Positions 1 through 6,069 of a DNA stretch of 7,944 nucleotides are shown piece after piece. How positions within the stretch are numbered: position 1 is the stretch's first letter; each line of letters opens with the position of its first letter. The position numbers were made by a program, and so were the translations under genes. The stretch spans positions 1 through 7,944 of the forward strand of contig JAKBAZ010000057.1 of assembly GCA_021826255.1 (NCBI GenBank), read 5' to 3'. A model generated the notes under the pieces. It made no database searches. It was not told the DNA's origin and worked only from the letters and a program-made list of their open reading frames with translations. Source of the DNA: Actinomycetes bacterium (GTDB taxonomy: Bacteria > Actinomycetota > Acidimicrobiia > Acidimicrobiales > RAAP-2).

Positions 1-495
1 CGTACCGTCGACGACGTTCGTAGAGTCCCAGGTGCCACCCACGCCCACTTCCACGACCGCGAGGTCGACCCCCTCGTCCGAGAAGTGTAAGAGGGCGGCC
101 ACGGTTAGCAGTTCGAAGCGAGTCAAGACGATACCGCTGACCTGCTCGGCGTCGTGGAGTCGCGCCAGGAGGTCGGTGAAAGGCCCGTCGCCGATGGGTT
201 CGGAGTTCACAGCGATGCGCTCGTTCACCGCGTGAAGGTCGGGGCTCGTAAAGGTGCCCACTCGTAGCCCGGCCTCTCGGGCCAGGGCGCTGACCAACGT
301 TGAGGTCGTCCCCTTCCCGTTCGTTCCGGTGATGTGAATCACCGGGTAGTCCCGGTGGGGATCGGCGAACACGCTGAGGAGCTGACGAACGGGCTCGAGC
401 GTCGGCTCCTCGCGACGAACGTGGTTGACTCTCTCGTAGTCGGTGTGGGTCTCCAACCACTCCAGAGCCGCGCGGTAGTCCGCGGGACGACTCAT
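1..495 (-). CDS. folC: Folylpolyglutamate/dihydrofolate synthase, N-terminal part (cut by window edge)
   Basis: FolC is a cytoplasmic ATP-dependent ligase. It adds glutamate to folates, and in many bacteria it also makes dihydrofolate from dihydropteroate. Only the first 165 codons are present; the frame is open to base 1 and the usual length is about 400-450 residues. Visible family marks are the Mur-ligase-type P-loop ITGTNGKGT (residues 55-63), the following TFTSPDLHAVNERI stretch (81-94), which matches the conserved folate-site loop, and VVEVGVGGTWDSTN (147-160), equivalent to the family's EVGLGGRLDATN. I chose ATG at 495-493 because it begins on the base after the clpX TAA stop (498-496) and gives a normal FolC N-terminus. 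No strong ribosome binding site precedes it, so translational coupling to clpX is likely. Paralogous Mur ligases are unlikely given the folate loop. Confidence 0.93.
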   Translation of the reverse strand, partial: MSRPADYRAALEWLETHTDYERVNHVRREEPTLEPVRQLLSVFADPHRDYPVIHITGTNGKGTTSTLVSALAREAGLRVGTFTSPDLHAVNERIAVNSEPIGDGPFTDLLARLHDAEQVSGIVLTRFELLTVAALLHFSDEGVDLAVVEVGVGGTWDSTNVVDGT

Positions 496-1749
496 TTACG
501 ACGCGCGCCGGGTGCGCGCCTTTCGAAGTTCGTACTGGGGGCTGGCCCCCTCGCGAACGACCTCGGTGGAGATGACGCACCGATCCACGTCGCCCCGACT
601 GGGTAGGTCGTACATCGGTTCGAGGAGAACGCTTTCGAGAATCGATCGCAAACCCCGGGCCCCCGTTCCACGCTCGAGCGCGAGATCCGCCACCGCGTGC
701 AGCGCGCTCTCCTCGAACTCCAGACTCACTCCGTCGAGGGCGAACATCTGCTGGAACTGCTTGACCAACGCGTTCTTCGGCTCGGTGAGAACGCTTATCA
801 GCATCCCTCGGTCCAACTGGTGGACCGCGCCGACGACCGGAAGTCGTCCGATGAACTCGGGAATGAGTCCAAACTTCACGAGATCTTCGGGCAACACGTG
901 GGCGAAGAGCGCGGCGTCACCCTGTCGACGCTTCTCGACGGGCTGGTTGAAACCCATCGACTTCTTACCCAGTCGACGTTCGATGATTTCCTCGAGTCCC
1001 GCGAACGCCCCCCCGCAAATGAACAGGATGTTCGAGGTGTCAATGTTGATGAACTCCTGGTGGGGGTGCTTACGCCCCCCCTGGGGCGGGACCGAGGCGA
1101 CGGTTCCCTCCAGAATCTTGAGGAGGGCTTGTTGCACTCCCTCGCCCGAGACGTCACGGGTAATCGAGGGGTTCTCCGCCTTGCGAGCAATCTTGTCAAT
1201 TTCGTCGATGTAGATGATCCCACGCTCGGCCCGCTTGACGTCAAAGTCGGCGGCGCTCAGCAGCTTGAGCAGGATGTTCTCTACATCCTCGCCCACGTAA
1301 CCGGCTTCGGTGAGAGCAGTGGCATCAGCAATCGCGAACGGCACGTTCAGCATGCGCGCGAGGGTTTGGGCGAGGAAGGTCTTGCCACAGCCGGTCGGGC
1401 CGAGGAGCAGGACGTTCGACTTAGCGACCTCCACGTCGCTGTCGTGGAGCGGACCGGCCTGAATCCGCTTGTAGTGGTTGTAGACGGCGACCGCCATGAT
1501 CTTCTTCGCTTCGTCCTGACCGACGACGAACTCATCAAGGAACGACGTGATCTCTCGCGGGGTAGGCAGCGCGTCGAGAACAAAGTCGGGTCGATCGCCC
1601 AACTCGTCGGCGATGATGTCGTTGCACAGGTCGATGCACTCGTCGCAGATATAGACGTTGGGCCCCGCGATGAGCTTCTTGACCTGCTTTTGACCCTTAG
1701 CGCAGAAACTGCACTTGAGGAGGTCTCCGCCCTCACCAAACTTCGCCAT
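496..1749 (-). CDS. clpX: ATP-dependent Clp protease ATP-binding subunit ClpX
   Basis: ClpX is the AAA+ unfoldase that recognises, unfolds and feeds substrates into the ClpP chamber in the cytoplasm. The 417-residue product has full family length. Domains in order: N-terminal C4 zinc finger (C13, C16, C35, C38), Walker A GPTGCGKT (117-124), pore-1 loop GYVG (150-153), Walker B IIYIDEID (178-185), RKH pore loop (226-228), the ClpP-docking loop MGF (265-267) where IGF is the textbook form, arginine finger in IPEFIGR (R302), and sensor-2 GARGLR (363-368). I chose ATG at 1749-1747 because MAKFGEGGD matches the usual ClpX start and a GGAGG site lies 9 nt upstream (1759-1763). The in-frame extension to 1818 adds 23 residues with no family likeness. 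The gene follows clpP after 73 nt and abuts folC. CCTCC at 1779-1783 could pair with the ribosome binding site. Confidence 0.98.
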   Translation of the reverse strand: MAKFGEGGDLLKCSFCAKGQKQVKKLIAGPNVYICDECIDLCNDIIADELGDRPDFVLDALPTPREITSFLDEFVVGQDEAKKIMAVAVYNHYKRIQAGPLHDSDVEVAKSNVLLLGPTGCGKTFLAQTLARMLNVPFAIADATALTEAGYVGEDVENILLKLLSAADFDVKRAERGIIYIDEIDKIARKAENPSITRDVSGEGVQQALLKILEGTVASVPPQGGRKHPHQEFINIDTSNILFICGGAFAGLEEIIERRLGKKSMGFNQPVEKRRQGDAALFAHVLPEDLVKFGLIPEFIGRLPVVGAVHQLDRGMLISVLTEPKNALVKQFQQMFALDGVSLEFEESALHAVADLALERGTGARGLRSILESVLLEPMYDLPSRGDVDRCVISTEVVREGASPQYELRKARTRRAS

Positions 1750-1758
1750 GGACTCCCA

Positions 1759-1763
1759 CCTCC
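1759..1763 (-). promoter_or_regulatory. clpX ribosome binding site with a facing CCTCC
   Basis: On the minus strand GGAGG lies 9 nt before the clpX ATG and settles that start over the longer upstream frame. A perfectly complementary CCTCC lies at 1783-1779, separated by 15 nt. The pairing extends past a bulged C through A1785-T1758, C1786-G1757 and a T-G wobble, so a small hairpin could hide the site. A TAGGAT hexamer (1778-1773), resembling a -10 box, sits in the loop. Whether either works in vivo is unknown. Confidence 0.6.
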
Positions 1764-1822
1764 GACCCGACCATCCTAGGAGGGTGACCGTGTGAATCGG
1801 TGGACTCCCCCGGCTCACGCTG

Positions 1823-2431
1823 TTACGCGCGAGAGGTAATCACCTCGTCGATCAGGCCGTAAGCCACCGCCTCGTCAGCCCCGATGATGTAGTCGCGGTC
1901 GGTGTCCTTGGCGATGCGCTCCTCGCTTTGCCCGGTGTCGTGGGCGAGCATGGAGTTCAGCATGTCCTTCATTCGCAGAATCTCACGGGCTTGAATCTCG
2001 ATGTCCGACGCCTGTCCTCCGACCCCACCCCAGGGCTGGTGCATCAGGACGCGAGCGTGTGGCAGGGCGAATCGCTTGCCCTTGGCGCCCGCGGCGAGCA
2101 GCACAGCGGCGGCCGAGGCGGCTTGACCGAAGCAGAAGGTCGACACGTCGGGCTTGATGTACTTCATCGTGTCGTAGATCGCCAACAGTCCCGTGATGTC
2201 CCCACCCGGCGAGTTGATGTACAGACTGATGTCCTTGTCGGGGTCTTCCGACTCGAGGAACAACATTTGGGCGCAGATGAGATTGGCGATGGTGTCGTCG
2301 ATGGGAGTGCCGAGGAAGATGATGCGCTCGCGCAAGAGACGACTGTAGAGGTCGTAGGCCCGTTCACCCCGGTTGGAGGACTCGACCACCGTGGGCACGA
2401 GGTAGTTCTGGGCGCGGTAGTTATCGTTCAC
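1823..2431 (-). CDS. clpP: ATP-dependent Clp protease proteolytic subunit ClpP
   Basis: ClpP is the cytoplasmic serine peptidase that forms a tetradecameric barrel and degrades proteins delivered by ClpX or ClpC. The 202-residue product has the usual length. The catalytic triad is S106 in FGQAAS, H131 in VLMHQP and D180 in DTDRDY, by comparison with E. coli ClpP. Other conserved blocks are RGERAYDLYSRLL (21-33), INSPGGDITG (72-81) and TGQSEERIAKDTDRD (166-180). I chose GTG at 2431-2429: AAGGTG (2443-2438) lies 6 nt upstream, and the protein then starts MNDNYRAQNYLVP. A second in-frame GTG at 2440-2438 is inside that site, and the longer frame to 2497 would run back into tig. The site overlaps the tig TAA, which suggests coupling. 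Actinobacteria often carry clpP1-clpP2 in tandem; only one copy is here. I cannot assign it to either subfamily. Confidence 0.97.
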   Translation of the reverse strand: MNDNYRAQNYLVPTVVESSNRGERAYDLYSRLLRERIIFLGTPIDDTIANLICAQMLFLESEDPDKDISLYINSPGGDITGLLAIYDTMKYIKPDVSTFCFGQAASAAAVLLAAGAKGKRFALPHARVLMHQPWGGVGGQASDIEIQAREILRMKDMLNSMLAHDTGQSEERIAKDTDRDYIIGADEAVAYGLIDEVITSRA

Positions 2432-2437
2432 GGGTGA

Positions 2438-2443
2438 CACCTT
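2438..2443 (-). promoter_or_regulatory. clpP ribosome binding site fused to the tig stop codon
   Basis: On the minus strand the sequence reads TAAGGTG, six bases, then GTG. The last two bases of the tig TAA stop are the first two of the AAGGTG ribosome binding site. This decides the clpP start at 2431 and suggests that ribosomes terminating on tig help initiation on clpP. Confidence 0.65.
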
Positions 2444-3782
2444 ATTGTTCGTCGGCGTCCGATTCGTCGCCCAGCGAGTCGAGGTGGGCCCGATCAATCA
2501 CTAATCCCAAGGGATCAACGTAGGTGACCTGGTCCAGCAACCACCGCTGGGCTTTCACTTTGGCCACTTCCTTCGCGAAGGCCGAGCTGCGCGACGAGTC
2601 GGCCAAACTGCGGCGGAGCTCCTCGGCCGACGTCGACATCGACGCCGCGGTCGCGACCAACTCGCGCTCGATGTCATCCTCACTCGCCGATAGGTCTTCG
2701 AGTCGCGCGATGGCCCGTAAAGCGAGATCGATTCTGACCGCCACCGTGGCGTCGTAACGAATCTGCGCCAGGAGTGACTCGGGAGTCTGTCCCGTCGCTG
2801 CGAGGTACTGGTCGAATCCAATGCGCTGTTCGCTCAGGCGGTGCCCGAGCTGGTGCAAACGGTCGTTGGACTCAGCCTCGACGAGGGCGGCGGGTACCAG
2901 GTCGGGATCGACCAGTTCGGCCAGAGCGACGAGCGCGGCCTCGTTGCGAGAGGACGCCACCTCACGGCGACGCAGGGAGGACATCTGCTCCAGGACGGAC
3001 TCGCGCATCTCGGCAACCGTGGGCCAGTCGGTGTTCTCCTCGACCCACTCGTCGGTCAACTCGGGGAGAATCTTCTCCTTCACCTGCTTAAGGCGCATCG
3101 AGTACGTCACGACGGCGCCGTTCGCTCCGTCGGTGTGAACCACGAGGTCTTCTCCCGCTCGCAACCCGAGAATCAGGGTGTCGACTTCGGGAGTGATAGA
3201 GCCCGAGCCCACCGTGTACATGAAGTCGTTCATCTCAAAGGGATCGGCGTCACTGTCACTCTGGGTCGCAGTGATATCCATACTGACGAGATCACCCAGA
3301 ATGATCGGGCGGTCTACGTCGTTCAAGGTCGCGTCGGTGTCGCGGAATCGATTGATTTGGGCTTCCACTTCGTCGTCGTTCACGACCGGCGAGGGAATCG
3401 TTACTCGGAGGTCCCGGTATCCGGTGAGTTCAAGTTCCGGACGCACCGCGACTTCGGCGTCGAAGCTGAGCGCACCTTCGGTCTCCCCACCGGTGATGGT
3501 GACCTCGGGTTGAGCGATGGGATCGATTCCCGTGTCGTTCACCGCGCGAGCGTAGAAGTCGTCGAGAGACTCGCGAATGGCTTCACCGCGCAACGCACTC
3601 GGGCCCCCAATGTTGGCGATGAGGACGTTCTTGGGTACTTTCCCCTTGCGAAAACCCTTGATGGAGACGCGCTGGGCGAGAGAGGCGGCGGCCTTATCCA
3701 TGGCCGCGGCCATCTCGGTCTCGTCGACCTCGACACTCAACTTGACTCGGTTGTTCTCCAGGGGGACAGACGTGGCGCGCAT
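2442..3782 (-). CDS. tig: Trigger factor, ribosome-associated chaperone
   Basis: Trigger factor binds near the ribosomal exit tunnel and shields nascent chains in the cytoplasm. The product is 446 residues, close to the roughly 430-470 typical of the family. The N-terminal ribosome-binding domain (about 1-120) carries the signature GFRKGKVPKN (43-52). A FKBP-type domain follows at about 155-235 (ILGDLVSMDI through SMRLKQV), joined by ILPELTDEW (238-246) to the helical C-terminal chaperone domain. The protein ends in an acidic tail, DESDADEQ. The FKBP domain is reduced: the usual FIPGFE-type segment reads ITPEVD (196-201), and the FPE-Y loop normally after GEEF is missing, so isomerase activity is doubtful. 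I chose ATG at 3782-3780 because MRATSVPLENNRVKLSVEV aligns with normal starts; the frame extends upstream to 4100 but has no family likeness there. The ribosome binding site is weak. It follows the isomerase-like gene by 32 nt. Confidence 0.96.
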   Translation of the reverse strand: MRATSVPLENNRVKLSVEVDETEMAAAMDKAAASLAQRVSIKGFRKGKVPKNVLIANIGGPSALRGEAIRESLDDFYARAVNDTGIDPIAQPEVTITGGETEGALSFDAEVAVRPELELTGYRDLRVTIPSPVVNDDEVEAQINRFRDTDATLNDVDRPIILGDLVSMDITATQSDSDADPFEMNDFMYTVGSGSITPEVDTLILGLRAGEDLVVHTDGANGAVVTYSMRLKQVKEKILPELTDEWVEENTDWPTVAEMRESVLEQMSSLRRREVASSRNEAALVALAELVDPDLVPAALVEAESNDRLHQLGHRLSEQRIGFDQYLAATGQTPESLLAQIRYDATVAVRIDLALRAIARLEDLSASEDDIERELVATAASMSTSAEELRRSLADSSRSSAFAKEVAKVKAQRWLLDQVTYVDPLGLVIDRAHLDSLGDESDADEQ

Positions 3783-3814
3783 AAGAACGTCCAGCCTACC
3801 GCCTGGGCCGATCG

Positions 3815-4654
3815 TCACGGTAAGACAGAGAGCCCCTCGGCGAAGCGTTGGGCCAGGTCCTTCGAACCCCGAACGTCGGTCGCCGACGCGGCGAGGAAGG
3901 AGTCCGCACCAATCCGGCCCGCGCCGCGTCGCCAAAACAGTGCTACTGGCGTCGTGATCTCGAGGTCGGCAGAACCCGCCGCGTGCTCTCGAGGCACGGC
4001 TCGACCCTCGAGGACGGTGAGGGTAACCGAACGAGCCAGGCGACCGGTGAGATGCAGACGCAGCGTGCTTCCCTCGGGGGGCCCTACTCGCTTTCCCCAC
4101 ACGAAGGGCAGCGCCGCCTCGAGTCGATTGACCACCACGTCCTCCCCCGCTCCGTGGTCGTCACCCGGTTCTAACAGGGCGTCACGGACGTCTTGGAGGT
4201 GAATCCAACTATCGAGGAGTCGAGATTCTTGGAATCGGTAGTGCGGCCGTGGCCCTTCGGGGCTCCAGCCCTCTCGCTCCCACTCCTCGAGGTCGAGTCC
4301 CCGTAGTCGCTCGAGTGATCGCGCCGTCACCGTGGTGAACTCATCGAGGACCACTCGACCACTCAGGTGCCGACGCTGCTGAACCATGGCCTCATTAAGG
4401 GCCCCGAGGTCGTTATGGACGTAGTCGGGGCGAGGCTCGATGGGTGTGGGCCACGGCTCACCCTGGATCACCCTCTCGATTCCGATGAGGTGACTAAGGA
4501 TGTCGCGCACGCTCCAACCCGGACAGGGGGTCCGCGCGTCAAAGGACTCGTCGGCGCGCCCCTCGAGAGTGCGACCCAGCGCCTCCCAGGTGGCCTGCAG
4601 TCCGCTCACCAGCCACTCGTAGGTCGCCTCAGTCGTGGGAGTCTCCTTCCTCAT
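3815..4654 (-). CDS. Maleylpyruvate isomerase/DinB-fold family protein (mycothiol-dependent type)
   Basis: This 279-residue protein resembles the actinobacterial maleylpyruvate isomerase N-terminal domain family (TIGR03083-like): four-helix, metal-binding proteins, several of which use mycothiol as thiol cofactor. The recognisable blocks are CPGWSVRDILSHLIGIE (44-60), with the expected metal ligand H55, and LLDSWIHLQDVRDAL (146-160), with H152. The family ligand four residues before that histidine is usually Glu but is Asp here (D148). Residues about 170-275 form a second domain like the SCP2-type C-terminal domain of these proteins. The substrate is unknown, and most family members are not true maleylpyruvate isomerases. 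I chose ATG at 4654-4652, which overlaps the preceding gene's end by 26 nt. An in-frame ATG at 4687 is possible; neither has a convincing ribosome binding site. AAGGAG occurs just after the chosen start but has no start codon at working distance. Confidence 0.83.
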   Translation of the reverse strand: MRKETPTTEATYEWLVSGLQATWEALGRTLEGRADESFDARTPCPGWSVRDILSHLIGIERVIQGEPWPTPIEPRPDYVHNDLGALNEAMVQQRRHLSGRVVLDEFTTVTARSLERLRGLDLEEWEREGWSPEGPRPHYRFQESRLLDSWIHLQDVRDALLEPGDDHGAGEDVVVNRLEAALPFVWGKRVGPPEGSTLRLHLTGRLARSVTLTVLEGRAVPREHAAGSADLEITTPVALFWRRGAGRIGADSFLAASATDVRGSKDLAQRFAEGLSVLP

Positions 4655-5819
4655 GCGCCCAGTCCATCTCGGGTGACGATTCGACATCGAGATCGATGTG
4701 GTGAGCGTGGGGGCCGTCTTCGTCGGCGTCGTCCGGATTGACCCGTTCTGACTCGGTGTCATCCGAGTCGGGGTCGTCCACGAAGATGGACACCTCGCCC
4801 GCCCAGTCCGTCGGTGACCACTCCTCGAGGAGTTGGGCGGCGACGTCCAACTGGTCGTCAAACACTTCAACCGTTTCCTCGGTGAAGGGGGACAGCATGA
4901 AGACCACGAGCCGGCGATCACGGGTCACAACGGCGACGTCGTCTCCCGCACACTCACCCCACTCCTCCACGTCCTCATCGGCGAAGAGTTCGCCCACGTA
5001 GACCGTGTAGATCTCGTCGCCCGACTCGTCAACGACCGCAAAGCTGAGCACTCCCACGGCCGGTAAAAAGGGCTCAGCGAAGTCCAGTTCAAACAGGGTC
5101 GCCGGAATCTGGTCGTGACGAATCTCGCTCGAGACGTACACCTCGCGTTCATCGATACCTTCGGCCAGGGCGACGCAGAGGCCCACGAGATCACTCTCGG
5201 CGCCAAATCCACTCTCCTCCTCGTCGGGCGCGTCACTCTGGGCCCCTCCGGCGAGACCCGTGGACTGAATGCTGGATATCTGTGTACTCGCCATGGAACC
5301 CGCGGGACTTAGGGCGAGTTCGAGCAGACCGAGGCCGTGGTGACACTCCGTGATCACGAGATGAACTTCACCGAGAGAGCGAATCCGTTCGAGAGCGTCG
5401 AGGGCGATCGCGAAGCGATCCATCCACGACTCCTCGGCCCACGCGGCCAGGTCCTCGGTCACGTCCTCAACGCCACCCTGGTCCTCGCGCACGAGATAGA
5501 GCAGCCCCTTTAACCAGGTCTCCCAAGGAACGAACGCTGGTGTCGGAAGCAAACTGAACACGATGAGCGATCGCCGGGCGAGAGCGAGGTCTGACTCACG
5601 CAAGTAGCGCACGACCATCCTCCTCGCCGCGAGGTCGAGAACGGCCGCGCCGTCTGCGTCGAGCCCCCGACGAAAGTTCTCCACCTCGTCTCGACTCGCC
5701 TCGTCGAGCTCCTCGAGAAGCTCATCAACCCACTGATCAATCTGCGAATACTCCAAGCGAACGAAGTCGGCGTCGCGACTCGTCAGCTCCAGGTCCGCCA
5801 GCTCATCTCGTGCACTCAC
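4629..5819 (-). CDS. Uncharacterised acidic protein at the head of the tig-clp operon
   Basis: I do not recognise a family. The 396-residue product is very rich in Asp and Glu. It appears to have a largely helical N-terminal region (about 1-170; WVDELLEELDEASRDEVENFRRGL at 30-53, hydrophobic SLIVFSLLPTPAFVPW at 84-99), a low-complexity linker rich in Ser, Gly, Ala and acidic residues (about 171-209), and a second region that looks alpha/beta (about 210-335; FLPAVGVLSFAVV, YTVYVGELF, RRLVVFMLSPF). A disordered-looking acidic tail (about 347-396) contains HAHH. There is no signal peptide or clear membrane span, so it is probably cytoplasmic. I chose GTG at 5819-5817 because GGAGG (5826-5830) lies 6 nt upstream. 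It is first in the run and overlaps the isomerase-like gene by 26 nt. The good ribosome binding site, the long frame and the alternating hydrophobic pattern argue for a real gene. No function is proposed. Confidence 0.75.
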   Translation of the reverse strand: MSARDELADLELTSRDADFVRLEYSQIDQWVDELLEELDEASRDEVENFRRGLDADGAAVLDLAARRMVVRYLRESDLALARRSLIVFSLLPTPAFVPWETWLKGLLYLVREDQGGVEDVTEDLAAWAEESWMDRFAIALDALERIRSLGEVHLVITECHHGLGLLELALSPAGSMASTQISSIQSTGLAGGAQSDAPDEEESGFGAESDLVGLCVALAEGIDEREVYVSSEIRHDQIPATLFELDFAEPFLPAVGVLSFAVVDESGDEIYTVYVGELFADEDVEEWGECAGDDVAVVTRDRRLVVFMLSPFTEETVEVFDDQLDVAAQLLEEWSPTDWAGEVSIFVDDPDSDDTESERVNPDDADEDGPHAHHIDLDVESSPEMDWAHEEGDSHD

Positions 5820-5825
5820 GTGAGA

Positions 5826-5847
5826 CCTCCCCTACGGGCTCAGAGTA
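5826..5847 (-). promoter_or_regulatory. Possible -10 box and ribosome binding site for the minus-strand operon
   Basis: On the minus strand TACTCT (5847-5842) fits the actinobacterial TANNNT -10 pattern, and GGAGG (5830-5826) follows at 6 nt from the GTG start. No convincing -35 hexamer lies about 17 nt further upstream. The 70-nt gap also has to hold the promoter of the divergent tRNA-Pro; a GAGACT at 5877-5882 is a weak -10 candidate for that gene. The ribosome binding site is more secure than the promoter. Confidence 0.35.
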
Positions 5848-5889
5848 ACCGCTCAAGAGGTGGTCGCACGGTGTGGGAGACTGATTGAA

Positions 5890-5967
5890 CGGGGCGTAGC
5901 GCAGCTTGGTTAGCGCGCCTGCTTTGGGAGCAGGAGGTCCCGGGTTCGAATCCCGGCGCCCCGACCA
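5890..5967 (+). tRNA. tRNA-Pro (anticodon TGG)
   Basis: A full cloverleaf can be drawn. The acceptor stem CGGGGCG (5890-5896) pairs with CGCCCCG (5957-5963), giving the C1-G72 pair typical of bacterial tRNA-Pro. The discriminator is A, and CCA is encoded at 5965-5967. The anticodon stem CCTGC/GCAGG encloses loop TTTGGGA with anticodon TGG at 5925-5927, which reads CCA and, by wobble, other proline codons. The T-arm is CCGGG-TTCGAAT-CCCGG. It stands alone, divergent from the tig-clp operon, with no T-rich terminator immediately after it. Confidence 0.98.
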
Positions 5968-6009
5968 CGTGAGTTGAGCCCCGAGAGTGGACTAATTTGT
6001 GGCTTCCCT

Positions 6010-6069
6010 CGTGACTGGACATCGCACTCGAGTCACGGACACCTCGGTGTCGTACGGCTACTCAGTACG
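6010..6069 (+). promoter_or_regulatory. Three contiguous inverted repeats in the GNAT gene leader
   Basis: Three inverted repeats lie end to end. CGTGACT (6010-6016) pairs with AGTCACG (6031-6037) around a 14-nt loop. GACACCTCGGTGTC (6038-6051) is a compact hairpin with a CTCG loop. CGTAC (6051-6055) pairs with GTACG (6065-6069), and its last base abuts the ATG at 6070. No ribosome binding site is visible in between. They could be operators, an RNA leader structure, or a terminator for the upstream tRNA; the sequence does not decide. Confidence 0.45.

Noticed and set aside
697..1779. Long plus-strand open frame opposite clpX
   Set aside because: It is a shadow of clpX codon bias; the minus strand carries every ClpX motif.
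3783..3814. TAGGCT (3798-3793) as a -10 box for a separate tig promoter
   Set aside because: It fits TANNNT, but no -35 hexamer is found at suitable distance, and such hexamers are frequent by chance.
2841..4202. Long plus-strand open frame opposite tig and the isomerase-like gene
   Set aside because: It lies antisense to two well-supported genes and has no recognisable domain. Long antisense frames are expected in GC-rich coding DNA.
4640..4653. AAGGAG just inside the isomerase-like gene as a ribosome binding site for a later start
   Set aside because: The nearest in-frame alternative start (GTG at 4609) is more than 30 nt away, and using it would drop the normal N-terminal helix.
5840..6022. 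Minus-strand frame containing GAPGFEPGTSCSQSRR
   Set aside because: It is the antisense reading of tRNA-Pro. The GFEPGTS-like string is a well-known artefact of translating across tRNA T-arms, so it is not a protein gene.
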